DNA of 64,000 nt from Gibbula magus (lineage: Eukaryota > Mollusca > Gastropoda > Trochida > Trochidae), in the NCBI GenBank assembly GCA_936450465.1, contig OW388304.1:38221593-38285592 (forward strand), in the 5' to 3' direction. Within the stretch, counting starts at the first letter, position 1, and each line of letters starts with the position of its first letter. A program made the translations under genes and the position numbers. A model generated the notes under the pieces. The model was not told the DNA's origin. It saw only the letters and a program-made list of their open reading frames with translations, and searched no databases. Positions 1 through 13,588 of this stretch are shown here, piece after piece.

Positions 1-3000
1 ATCTGTCTTACTTTTTAATCTATATTCACTCTTACAGAGAGTCGCATAGCCAATTTGGCCAAAAATCACAGAAATTGTTATAAGTCAAAGAAGAGCACAA
101 ACTATATTTCTTGACAGCGAGGCTAATAACTTTCTTCAAACTGCATATTTCAGGACCAAACTTGGCTGAGATGTTCATTAACTTGTGTTTTATCGAATGG
201 TTATTTCGGATTTCATCTATCTGTCTTACTTTTTAATCTATAGTCACTCTTACAGAGAGTCGCAAAGCCAATTTGGCCAAAAATCACAGAAATTATTCTA
301 AGTCAAAGAAGAGCACAAACTATATTTCTTGACAGCGAGGCTAATAACTTTCTTCAAACTGCATATTTCAGGACCAAACATGGCTGAGATGTTCATTAAC
401 TTGTGTTCTATCGAATGGTTATTTCGGATTTCCTCTATCTGTCTTACTTTTTAATCTATATTCACTCTTACAGAGAGTCGCATAGCCAATTTGGCCAAAA
501 ATCACAGAAATTATTCTAAGTCAAAGAAGAGCACAAACTATATTTCTTGACAGCGAGGCTAATAACTTTCTTCAAACTGCATATCTAAGGTCCAAATTTG
601 GCTGAGATGTTCATTACATTGTGTTCTATCGAATGGTTATTTCGGATTTCATCTATCTTTCATACTTTTTAATCTATATTCACTCTTACAGAGAGTCGCA
701 TAGCCAATTTGGCCAAAAATCACAGAAATTATTCTAAGTCAAAGAAGAGCACAAACTATATTTCTTGACAGCGAGGTTATTAACTTTCTTCAAACTTCAT
801 ATTTCAGGACCAAATTTGGCTGAGATGTTCATTAACTTGTGTTCTATCGAATGGTTATTTCGGATTTCCTCTATCTGTCTTACTTTTTAATCTATATTCA
901 CTCTTACAGAGAGTCGCATAGCCAATTTGGCCAAAAATCACAGAAATTATTCTAAGTCAAAGAAGAGCACAAACTATATTTCTTGACAGCGAGGCTAATA
1001 ACTTTCTTCAAACTGCATATTTCAGGACCAAACTTGGCTGAGATGTTCATTAACTTGTGTTTTATCGAATGGTTATTTCGGATTTCATCTATCTGTCTTA
1101 CCTTTTAATCTATATTCACTCTTACAGAGAGTCGCAAAGCCAATTTGGCCAAAAATCACAGAAATTATTCTAAGTCAAAGAAGAGCACAAACTATATTTC
1201 TTGACAGCGAGGCTAATAACTTTCTTCAAACTGCATATTTCAGGACGAAACATGGCTGAGATGTTCATTAACTTGTGTTCTATCGAATGGTTATTTCGGA
1301 TTTCATCTATCTGTCTTACTTTTTAATCTATATTCACTCTTACAGAGTGTCGCATAGCCAATTTGGCCAAAAATCACAGAAATTATTCTAAGTCAAATAA
1401 GAGCACAAACTATATTTCTTGACAGCGAGGCTAATAACTTTCTTCAAACTGCATATTTCAGGACGAAACATAGCTGAGATGTTCATTAACTTGTGTTCTA
1501 TCGAATGGTTATTTCGGATTTCATCTATCTGTCGTTCTTTTAAATCTATATTCACTCTTACAGAGAGTCGCATAGCCAATTTGGCCAAAAATCACAGAAA
1601 TTATTCTAAGTCAAAGAAGAGCACAAACTATATTTCTTGACAGCGAGGTTATTAACTTTCTTCAAACTTCATATTTCAGGACCAAATTTGGCTGAGATGT
1701 TCATTAACTTGTGTTCTATCGAATGGTTATTTCGGATTTCCTCTATCTGTCTTACTTTTTAATCGATATTCACTCTTACAGAGAGTCGCATAGCCAATTT
1801 GGCCAAAAATCACAGAAATTATTCTAAGTCAACGAAGAGCACAAACTATATTTCTTGACAGCGAGGCTAATAACTTTCTTCTAACTGCATATTTCAGGAC
1901 GAAACATAGCTGAGATGTTCATTAACTTGTGTTCTATCGAATGGTTATTTCGGATTTCATCTATCTGTCGTTCTTTTAAATCCATATTCACTCTTACAGA
2001 GAGTCGCATAGCCAATTTGGCCAAAAATCACAGAAATTATTCTAAGTCAAATAAGAGCACAAACTATATTTCTTGACAGCGAGGCTAATAACTATCTTCA
2101 AACTGCATATTTCAGGACCAATCTTGGCTGAGATGTTCATTAACTTGTGTTCTATCGAATGGTTATTTCGGATTTCCTCTATCTGTCTTACTTTTTAATC
2201 TATATTCACTCTTACAGAGAGTCGCATAGCCAATTTGGCCAAATATCACAGAAATTATTCTAAGTCAAAGAAGAGCACAAACTATATTTCTTGACAGCGA
2301 GGTTATTAACTTTCTTCAAACTTCATATTTCAGGACCAAATTTGGCTGAGATGTTCATTAACTTGTGTTCTATCGAATGGTTATTTCGGATTTCCTCTAT
2401 CTGTCTTACTTTTTAATCGATATTCACTCTTACAGAGAGTCGCATAGCCAATTTGGCCAAAAATCACAGAAATGATTGTAAGTCAAAGAAGAGCACAAAC
2501 TATATTTCTTGACAGCGAGGCTAATAACTTTCTTCTAACTGCATATTTCAGGACGAAACATAGCTGAGATGTTCATTAACTTGTGTTCTATCGAATGGTT
2601 ATTTCGGATTTCATCTATCTGTCGTTCTTTTAAATCCATATTCACTCTTACAGAGAGTCGCAAAGCCAATTTGGCCAAAAATCACAGAAATTATTCTAAG
2701 TCAAAGAAGAGCACAAACTATATTTCTTGACAGCGAGGTTATTAACTTTCTTCAAACATCATATTTCAGGACCAAATTTGGCTGAGATGTTCATTAACTT
2801 GTGTTCTATCGAATGGTTATTTCGGATTTCCTCTATCTGTCTTACTTTTTAATCTATATTCACTCTTACAGAGAGTCGCATAGCCAATTTGGACAAAAAT
2901 CACAGAAATTATTCTAAGTCAAATAAGAGCACAAACTATATTTCTTGACAGCGAGGCTAATAACTTTCTTCAAACTGCATATTTCAGGACGAAACATAGC

Positions 3001-3879
3001 TGAGATGTTCATTAACTTGTGTTCTATCGAATGGTTATTTCGGATTTCATCTATCTGTCGTTCTTTTAAATCCATATTCACTCTTACAGAGAGTCGCATA
3101 GCCAATTTGGCCAAAAATCACAGAAATTATTCTAAGTCAAATAAGAGCACAAACTATATTTCTTGACAGCGAGGCTAATAACTATCTTCAAACTGCATAT
3201 TTCAGGACCAATCTTGGCTGAGATGTTCATTAACTTGTGTTCTATCGAATGGTTATTTCGGATTTCATCTATCTGTCTTACTTTTTAATCTATATTCACT
3301 CTTACAGAGAGTCGCATAGCCAATTTGGCCAAAAATCACAGAAATTATTCTAAGTCAAAGAAGAGCACAAACTATATTTCTTGACAGCGAGGTTATTAAC
3401 TTTCTTCAAACTTCATATTTCAGGACCAAATTTGGCTGAGATGTTCATTAACTTGTGTTCTATCGAATGGTTATTTCGGATTTCCTCTATCTGTCTTACT
3501 TTTTAATCTATATTCACTCTTACAGAGAGTCGCATAGCCAATTTGGCCAAAAATCATGGAAATTATTCTTAGTCAAAGAAGAGCACAAACTATATTTCTT
3601 GACAGCGAGGCTAATAAGTTTCTTCAAACTTCATATTTCAGGACCAAATTAAGCTAAGATGTTCATTAACTTGTGTTCTATCGAATGGTTATTTCGGATT
3701 TCCTCTATCTGTCTTACTTTTTAATCTATATTCACTCTTACAGAGAGTCGCATAGCCAATTTGGCCAAAAATCACAGAAATTGTTATAAGTCAAATAAGA
3801 GCACAAACTATATTTCTTGACAGCGAGGCTAATAACTTTCTTCAAACTGCATATTTCAGGACCAAACTTGGCTGAGATG

Positions 3880-6650
3880 TTCATTAACTTGTGTTTTATC
3901 GAATGGTTATTTCGGATTTCATCTATCTGTCTTACTTTTTAATCTATATTCACTCTTACAGAGAGTCGCATAGCCAATTTGGCCAAAAATCACAGAAATT
4001 ATTCTAAGTCAAAGAAGAGCACAAACTATATTTCTTGACAGCGAGGCTAATAACTTTCTTCAAACTGCATATTTCAGGACGAAACATGGCTGAGATGTTC
4101 ATTAACTTGTGTTCTATCGAATGGTTATTTCGGATTTCATCTATCTGTCTTACTTTTTAATCTATATTCACTCTTACAGAGTGTCGCATAGCCAATTTGG
4201 CCAAAAATCACAGAAATTATTCTAAGTCAAATAAGAGCACAAACTATATTTCTTGACAGCGAGGCTAATAACTTTCTTCAAACTGCATATTTCAGGACGA
4301 AACATAGCTGAGATGTTCATTAACTTGTGTTCTATCGAATGGTTATTTCGGATTTCATCTATCTGTCGTTCTTTTAAATCTATATTCACTCTTACAGAGA
4401 ATCGCATAGCCAATTTGGCCAAAAATCACAGAAATTATTCTAAGTCAAAGAAGAGCACAAACTATATTTCTTGACAGCGAGGCTAATAACTTTCTTCAAA
4501 CTGCATATTTCAGGACGAAACATAGCTGAGATGTTCATTAACTTGTGTTCTATCGAATGGTTATTTCGGATTTCCTCTATCTGTCTTACTTGTTAATCTA
4601 TATTCACTCTTACAGAGAGTCGCATAGCCAATTTGGCCGAAAATCATGGAAATTATTCTAAGTCAAATAAGAGCACAAACTATATTTCTTGACAGCGAGG
4701 CTAATAACTTTCTTCAAACTGCATATTTCAGGACCAATCTTGGCTGAGATGTTCATTAACTTGTGTTCTATCGAATGGTTATTTCGGATTTCCTCTATCT
4801 GTCTTACTTTTTAATCTATATTCACTCTTACAGAGAGTCGCATAGCCAATTTGGCCAAAAATCACAGAAATTATTCTAAGTCAAATAAGAGCACAAACTA
4901 TATTTCTTGACAGCGAGGCTAATAACTTTCTTCAAACTGCATATTTCAGGACGAAACATAGCTGAGATGTTCATTAACTTGTGTTCTATCGAATGGTTAT
5001 TTCGGATTTCATCTATCTGTCGTTCTTTTAAATCCATATTCACTCTTACAGAGAGTCGCATAGCCAATTTGGCCAAAAATCACAGAAATTATTCTAAGTC
5101 AAATAAGAGCACAAACTATATTTCTTGACAGCGAGGCTAATAACTATCTTCAAACTGCATATTTCAGGACCAATCTTGGCTGAGATGTTCATTAACTTGT
5201 GTTTTATCGAATGGTTATTTCGGATTTCATCTATCTGTCTTACTTTTTAATCTATATTCACTCTTACAGAGAGTCGCATAGCCAATTTGGCCAAAAATCA
5301 CAGAAATTATTCTAAGTCAAAGAAGAGCACAAACTATATTTCTTGACAGCGAGGCTAACAACTTTCTTCAAACTGCATATTTCAGGACGAAACATGGCTG
5401 AGATGTTCATTAACTTGTGTTCTATCGAATGGTTATTTCGGATTTCATCTATCTGTCTTACTTTTTAATCTATATTCACTCTTACAGAGTGTCGCATAGC
5501 CAATTTGGCTAAAAATCACAGAAATTATTCTAAGTCAAATAAGAGCACAAACTATATTTCTTGACAGCGAGGCTAATAACTTTCTTCAAACTGCATATTT
5601 CAGGACGAAACATAGCTGAGATGTTCATTAACTTGTGTTCTATCGAATGGTTATTTCGGATTTCATCTATCTGTCGTTCTTTTAAATCTATATTCACTCT
5701 TACAGAGAATCGCATAGCCAATTTGGCCAAAAATCACAGAAATTATTCTAAGTCAAAGAAGAGCACAAACTATATTTCTTGACAGCGAGGCTAATAACTT
5801 TCTTCAAACTGCATATTTCAGGACGAAACATAGCTGAGATGTTCATTAACTTGTGTTCTATCGAATGGTTATTTCGGATTTCCTCTATCTGTCTTACTTT
5901 TTAATCTATATTCACTCTTACAGAGAGTCGCATAGCCAATTTGGCCAAAAATCATGGAAATTATTCTAAGTCAAATAAGAGCACAAACTATATTTCTTGA
6001 CAGCGAGGCTAATAACTTTCTTCAAACTGCATATTTCAGGACCAATCTTGGCTGAGATGTTCATTAACTTGTGTTCTATCGAATGGTTATTTCGGATTTC
6101 ATCTATCTGTCTTACTTTTTAATCTATATTCACTCTTACAGAGAGTCGCATAGCCAATTTGGCCAAAAATCACAGAAATTATTCTAAGTCAAATAAGAGC
6201 ACAAACTATATTTCTTGACAGCGAGGCTAATAACTTTCTTCAAACTGCATATTTCAGGACGAAACATAGCTGAGATGTTCATTAACTTGTGTTCTATCGA
6301 ATGGTTATTTCGGATTTCATCTATCTGTCGTTCTTTTAAATCCATATTCACTCTTACAGAGAGTCGCATAGCCAATTTGGCCAAAAATCACAGAAATTAT
6401 TATAAGTCAAATAAGAGCACAAACTATATTTCTTGACAGCGAGGCTAATAACTATCTTCAAACTGCATATTTCAGGACCAATCTTGGCTGAGATGTTCAT
6501 TAACTTGTGTTCTATCGAATGGTTATTTCGGATTTCATCTATCTGTCTTACTTTTTAATCTATATTCACTCTTACAGAGAGTCGCATAGCCAATTTGGCC
6601 AAATATCACAGAAATTATTCTAAGTCAAAGAAGAGTACAAACTATATTTC
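3880..6650 (+). repeat. 1308-bp hexamer higher-order repeat, about 2.1 copies
   Basis: Diagnostic monomer variants recur 1308 bp (6 x 218) apart. The sequence around 4222-5530 matches 5530-6838 in variant order: gagaatcgc versus gagagtcgc monomers alternate every 654 bp, and atcatgg at about 4645 recurs at about 5952. A few private differences separate the copies, such as ttgttaat near 4590. The match decays near 5350 versus 6658, where gaggctaacaac faces gaggttattaac, so the limits are approximate. Confidence 0.8.
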
Positions 6651-6894
6651 TTGACAGCGAGGTTATTAACTTTCTTCAAACTTCATATTTCAGGACCAAA
6701 TTTGGCTGAGATGTTCATTAACTTGTGTTCTATCGAATGGTTATTTCGGATTTCCTCTATCTGTCTTACTTTTTAATCGATATTCACTCTTACAGAGAGT
6801 CGCATAGCCAATTTGGCCAAAAATCACAGAAATTATTCTAAGTCAAAGAAGAGCACAAACTATATTTCTTGACAGCGAGGCTAATAACTTTCTT

Positions 6895-8326
6895 CTAACT
6901 GCATATTTCAGGACGAAACATAGCTGAGATGTTCATTAACTTGTGTTCTATCGAATGGTTATTTCGGATTTCATCTATCTGTCGTTCTTTTAAATCCATA
7001 TTCACTCTTACAGAGAGTCGCAAAGCCAATTTGGCCAAAAATCACAGAAATTATTCTAAGTCAAATAAGAGCACAAACTATATTTCTTGACAGCGAGGCT
7101 AATAACTATCTTCAAACTGCATATTTCAGGACCAATCTTGGCTGAAATGTTCATTAACTTGTGTTCTATCGAATGGTTATTTCGGATTTCATCTATCTGT
7201 CTTACTTTTTAATCTATATTCACTCTTACAGAGAGTCGCATAGCCAATTTGGCCAAAAATCACAGAAATTATTCTAAGTCAAATAAGAGCACAAACTATA
7301 TTTCTTGACAGCGAGGTTATTAACTTTCTTCAAACATCATATTTCAGGACCAAATTTGGCTGAGATGTTCATTAACTTGTGTTCTATCGAATGGTTATTT
7401 CGGATTTCCTCTATCTGTCTTACTTTTTAATCTATATTCACTCTTACAGAGAGTCGCATAGCCAATTTGGCCAAAAATCACAGAAATTATTCTAAGTCAA
7501 ATAAGAGCACAAACTATATTTCTTGACAGCGAGGCTAATAACTTTCTTCAAACTGCATATTTCAGGACGAAACATAGCTGAGATGTTCATTAACTTGTGT
7601 TCTATCGAATGGTTATTTCGGATTTCATCTATCTGTCGTTCTTTTAAATCCATATTCACTCTTACAGAGAGTCGCAAAGCCAATTTGGCCAAAAATCACA
7701 GAAATTATTCTAAGTCAAATAAGAGCACAAACTATATTTCTTGACAGCGAGGCTAATAACTATCTTCAAACTGCATATTTCAGGACCAATCTTGGCTGAA
7801 ATGTTCATTAACTTGTGTTCTATCGAATGGTTATTTCGGATTTCATCTATCTGTCTTACTTTTTAATCTATATTCACTCTTACAGAGAGTCGCATAGCCA
7901 ATTTGGCCAAAAATCACAGAAATTATTCTAAGTCAAATAAGAGCACAAACTATATTTCTTGACAGCGAGGTTATTAACTTTCTTCAAACATCATATTTCA
8001 GGACCAAATTTGGCTGAGATGTTCATTAACTTGTGTTCTATCGAATGGTTATTTCGGATTTCCTCTATCTGTCTTACTTTTTAATCTATATTCACTCTTA
8101 CAGAGAGTCGCATAGCCAATTTGGCCAAAAATCACAGAAATTATTCTAAGTCAAATAAGAGCACAAACTATATTTCTTGACAGCGAGGCTAATAACTTTC
8201 TTCAAACTGCATATTTCAGGACGAAACATAGCTGAGATGTTCATTAACTTGTGTTCTATCGAATGGTTATTTCGGATTTCATCTATCTGTCGTTCTTTTA
8301 AATCCATATTCACTCTTACAGAGAGT
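6895..8326 (+). repeat. 654-bp trimer higher-order repeat, about 2.2 copies
   Basis: A three-monomer block is tandemly duplicated. The rare variant gctgaaatg occurs at about 7141 and again at about 7795. The order gtcgttcttttaaat, then caaagcc, then gaggctaataactatc, then gaggttattaac is repeated at 654 bp. The copies diverge after about 8326, where cgcaaagcc is replaced by cgcatagcc. Confidence 0.8.
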
Positions 8327-11300
8327 CGCATAGCCAATTTGGCCAAAAATCACAGAAATTATTCTAAGTCAAAGAAGAGCACAAACTATATTTCTTGACA
8401 GCGAGGTTATTAACTTTCTTCAAACTTCATATTTCAGGACCAAATTTGGCTGAGATGTTCATTAACTTGTGTTCTATCGAATGGTTATTTCGGATTTCCT
8501 CTATCTGTCTTACTTTTTAATCTATATTCACTCTTACAGAGAGTCGCATAGCCAATTTGGCCAAAAATCATGGAAATTATTCTTAGTCAAAGAAGAGCAC
8601 AAACTATATTTCTTGACAGCGAGGCTAATAAGTTTCTTCAAACTGCATATTTCAGGACCAAACTTGGCTGAGATGTTCATTAACTTGTGTTCTATCGAAT
8701 GGTTATTTCGGATTTCATCTATCTGTCTTACTTTTTAATCTATATTCACTCTTACAGAGAGTCGCATAGCCAATTTGGCCAAAAATCACAGAAATTATTC
8801 TAAGTCAAATAAGAGCACAAACTATATTTCTTGACAGCGAGGCTAATAACTTTCTTCAAACTGCATATTTCAGGACGAAACATAGCTGAGATGTTCATTA
8901 ACTTGTGTTCTATCGAATGGTTATTTCGGATTTCATCTATCTGTCGTTCTTTTAAATCTATATTCACTCTTACAGAGAATCGCATAGCCAATTTGGCCAA
9001 AAATCACAGAAATTATTCTAAGTCGAAGAAGAGCACAAACTATATTTCTTGACAGCGAGGCTAATAACTTTCTTCAAACTGCATATTTCAGGACGAAACA
9101 TAGCTGAGATGTTCATTAACTTGTGTTCTATCGAATGGTTATTTCGGATTTCCTCTATCTGTCTTACTTTTTAATCTATATTCACTCTTACAGAGAGTCG
9201 CATAGCCAATTTGGCCAAAAATCACAGAAATTATTCTAAGTCAAATAAGAGCACAAACTATATTTCTTGACAGCGAGGCTAATAAGTTTCTTCAAACTGC
9301 ATATTTCAGGACCAAACTTGGCTGAGATGTTCATTAACTTGTGTTCTATCGAATGGTTATTTCGGATTTCATCTATCTGTCTTACTTTTTAATCTATATT
9401 CACTCTTACAGAGAGTCGCATAGCCAATTTGGCCAAAAATCATGGAAATTATTCTAAGTCAAATAAGAGCACAAACTATATTTCTTGACAGCGAGGTTAT
9501 TAACTTTCTTCAAACTTCATATTTCAGGACCAAATTTGGCTGAGATGTTCATTAACTTGTGTTCTATCGAATGGTTATTTCGGATTTCCTCTATCTGTCT
9601 TACTTTTTAATCTATATTCACTCTTACAGAGAGTCGCATAGCCAATTTGGCCAAAAATCACAGAAATTATTCTAAGTCAAATAAGAGCACAAACTATATT
9701 TCTTGACAGCGAGGCTAATAACTTTCTTCAAACTGCATATTTCAGGACCAATCTTGGCTGAGATGTTCATTAACTTGTGTTCTATCGAATGGTTATTTCG
9801 GATTTCATCTATCTGTCTTACTTTTTAATCTATATTCACTCTTACAGAGAGTCGCATAGCCAATTTGGTCAAAAATCATGGAAATTTTTCTTAGTCAAAG
9901 AAGAGCACAAACTATATTTCTTGACAGCGAGGCTAATAAGTTTCTTCAAACTTCATATTTCAGGACCAAATTTAGCTGAGATGTTCATTAACTTGTGTTC
10001 TATCGAATGGTTATTTCGGATTTCATCTATCTGTCGTTCTTTTAAATCTATATTCACTCTTACAGAGTGTCGCATAGCCAATTTGGCCAAAAATCACAGA
10101 AATTATTCTAAGTCAAAGAAGAGCACAAACTATATTTCTTGACAGCGAGGTTATTAACTTTCTTCAAACTTCATATTTCAGGACCAAATTTGGCTGAGAT
10201 GTTCATTAACTTGTGTTCTATCGAATGGTTATTTCGGATTTCATATATCTGTCTTACTTTTTAATCTATATTCACTCTTACAGAGAGTCGCATAGCCAAT
10301 TTGGCCAAAAATCATGGAAATTATTCTTAGTCAAAGAAGAGCACAAACTATATTTCTTGACAGCGAGGCTAATAACTTTCTTCAAACTGCATATTTCAGG
10401 ACGAAACATAGCTGAGATGTTCATTAACTTGTGTTCTATCGAATGGTTATTTCGGATTTCCTCTATCTGTCTTACTTTTTAATCTATATTCACTCTTACA
10501 GAGAGTCGCATAGCCAATTTGGCCAAAAATCACAGAAATTATTCTAAGTCAAATAAGAGCACAAACTTTATTTCTTGACAGCGAGGCTAATAACTTTCTT
10601 CAAACTGCATATTTCAGGACCAATCTTGGCTGAGATGTTCATTAACTTGTGTTCTATCGAATGGTTATTTCGGATTTCCTCTATCTGTCTTACTTTTTAA
10701 TCTATATTCACTCTTACAGAGAGTCGCATAGCCAATTTGGCCAAAAATCACAGAAATTATTCTAAGTCAAAGAAGAGCACAAACTATATTTCTTGACAGC
10801 GAGGTTATTAACTTTCTTCAAACTTCATATTTCAGGACCAAATTTGGCTGAGATGTTCATTAACTTGTGTTCTATCGAATGGTTATTTCGGATTTCCTCT
10901 ATCTGTCTTACTTTTTAATCTATATTCACTCTTACAGAGAGTCGCATAGCCAATTTGGCCAAAAATCACAGAAATTATTCTAAGTCAAAGAAGAGCACAA
11001 ACTATATTTCTTGACAGCGAGGTTATTAACTTTCTTCAAACTTCATATTTCAGGACCAAATTTGGCTGAGATGTTCATTAACTTGTGTTCTATCGAATGG
11101 TTATTTCGGATTTCCTCTATCTGTCTTACTTTTTAATCTATATTCACTCTTACAGAGAGTCGCAAAGCCAATTTGGCCAAAAATCACAGAAATTATTCTA
11201 AGTCAAAGAAGAGCACAAACTATATTTCTTGACAGCGAGGCTAATAACTTTCTTCAAACTGCATATTTCAGGACGAAACATAGCTGAGATGTTCATTAAC

Positions 11301-11880
11301 TTGTGTTCTATCGAATGGTTATTTCGGATTTCCTCTATCTGTCTTACTTTTTAACCTATATTCACTCTTACAGAGAGTCGCATAGCCAATTTGGCCAAAA
11401 ATCACAGAAATTATTCTAAGTCAAATAAGAGCACAAACTATATTTCTTGACAGCGAGGCTAATAACTTTCTTCAAACTGCATATTTCAGGAACAATCTTG
11501 GCTGAGATGTTCATTAACTTGTGTTCTATCGAATGGTTATTTCGGATTTCCTCTATCTGTCTTACTTTTTAATCTATATTCACTCTTACAGAGAGTCGCA
11601 TAGCCAATTTGGCCAAAAATCACAGAAATTATTCTAAGTCAAAGAAGAGCACAAACTATATTTCTTGACAGCGAGGCTAATAACTTTCTTCAAACTGCAT
11701 ATTTCAGGACCAAACTTGGCTGAGATGTTCATTAACTTGTGTTTTATCGAATGGTTATTTCGGATTTCATCTATCTGTCTTACTTTTTAATCTATATTCA
11801 CTCTTACAGAGAGTCGCAAAGCCAATTTGGCCAAAAATCACAGAAATTATTCTAAGTCAAAGAAGAGCACAAACTATATT

Positions 11881-11890
11881 TCTTGACATG
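11881..11890 (+). other. Deletion junction of truncated (172-bp) satellite monomer, copy 1
   Basis: At ttgaca|tggctgag, 46 bp of the usual monomer (from gcgaggctaa through ggaccaaact) is missing, which leaves a 172-bp monomer. The same junction is seen at three other sites. Confidence 0.9.
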
Positions 11891-13578
11891 GCTGAGATGT
11901 TCATTAACTTGTGTTCTATCGAATGGTTATTTCGGATTTCCTCTATCTGTCTTACTTTTTAATCTATATTCACTCTTACAGAGAGTCGCAAAGCCAATTT
12001 GGCCAAAAATCACAGAAATTATTCTAAGTCAAATAAGGGCACAAACTATATTTCTTGACAGCGAGGCTAATAACTTTCTTCAAACTGCATATTTCAGGAC
12101 GAAACATAGCTGAGATGTTCATTAACTTGTGTTCTATCGAATGGTTATTTCGGATTTCATCTATCTGTCGTTCTTTTAAATCTATATTCACTCTTACAGA
12201 GTGTCGCATAGCCAATTTGGCCAAAAATCACAGAAATTATTCTAAGTCAAATAATGGCACAAACTATATTTCTTGACAGCGAGGCTAATAACTTTCTTCA
12301 AACTGCATATTTCAGGACGAAACATAGCTGAGATGTTCATTAACTTGTGTTCTATCGAATGGTTATTTCGGATTTCATCTATCTGTCGTTCTTTTAAATC
12401 TATATTCACTCTTACAGAGAATCGCATAGCCAATTTGGCCAAAAATCACAGAAATTATTCTAAGTCAAAGAAGAGCACAAACTATATTTCTTGACAGCGA
12501 GGTTATTAACTTTCTTCAAACTTCCTATTTCAGGACCAAATTTCGCTGAGATGTTCATTAACTTGTGTTCTATCGAATGGTTATTTCGGATTTCCTCTAT
12601 CTGTCTTACTTTTTAATCTATATTCACTCTTACAGAGTGTCGCATAGCCAATTTGGCCAAAAATCACAGAAATTATTCTAAGTCAAAGAAGAGCACAAAC
12701 TATATTTCTTGACAGCGAGGTTATTAACTTTCTTCAAACTTCATATTTCAGGACCAAATTTGGCTGAGATGTTCATTAACTTGTGTTCTATCGAATGGTT
12801 ATTTCGGATTTCCTCTATCTGTCTTACTTTTTAATCTATATTCACTCTTACAGAGAGTCGCAAAGCCAATTTGGCCAAAAATCACAGAAATTATTCTAAG
12901 TCAAAGAAGAGCACAAACTATATTTCTTGACAGCGAGGCTAATAACTTTCTTCAAACTGCATATTTCAGGACGAAACATAGCTGAGATGTTCATTAACTT
13001 GTGTTCTATCGAATGGTTATTTCGGATTTCCTCTATCTGTCTTACTTTTTAACCTATATTCACTCTTACAGAGAGTCGCATAGCCAATTTGGCCAAAAAT
13101 CACAGAAATTATTCTAAGTCAAATAAGAGCACAAACTATATTTCTTGACAGCGAGGCTAATAACTTTCTTCAAACTGCATATTTCAGGAACAATCTTGGC
13201 TGAGATGTTCATTAACTTGTGTTCTATCGAATGGTTATTTCGGATTTCCTCTATCTGTCTTACTTTTTAATCTATATTCACTCTTACAGAGAGTCGCATA
13301 GCCAATTTGGCCAAAAATCACAGAAATTATTCTAAGTCAAAGAAGAGCACAAACTATATTTCTTGACAGCGAGGCTAATAACTTTCTTCAAACTGCATAT
13401 TTCAGGACCAAACTTGGCTGAGATGTTCATTAACTTGTGTTTTATCGAATGGTTATTTCGGATTTCATCTATCTGTCTTACTTTTTAATCTATATTCACT
13501 CTTACAGAGAGTCGCAAAGCCAATTTGGCCAAAAATCACAGAAATTATTCTAAGTCAAAGAAGAGCACAAACTATATT

Positions 13579-13588
13579 TCTTGACATG
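13579..13588 (+). other. Deletion junction of truncated satellite monomer, copy 2
   Basis: The same 46-bp deletion junction as at 11881, exactly 1698 bp downstream. It is part of the second copy of the 1698-bp unit. Confidence 0.9.
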
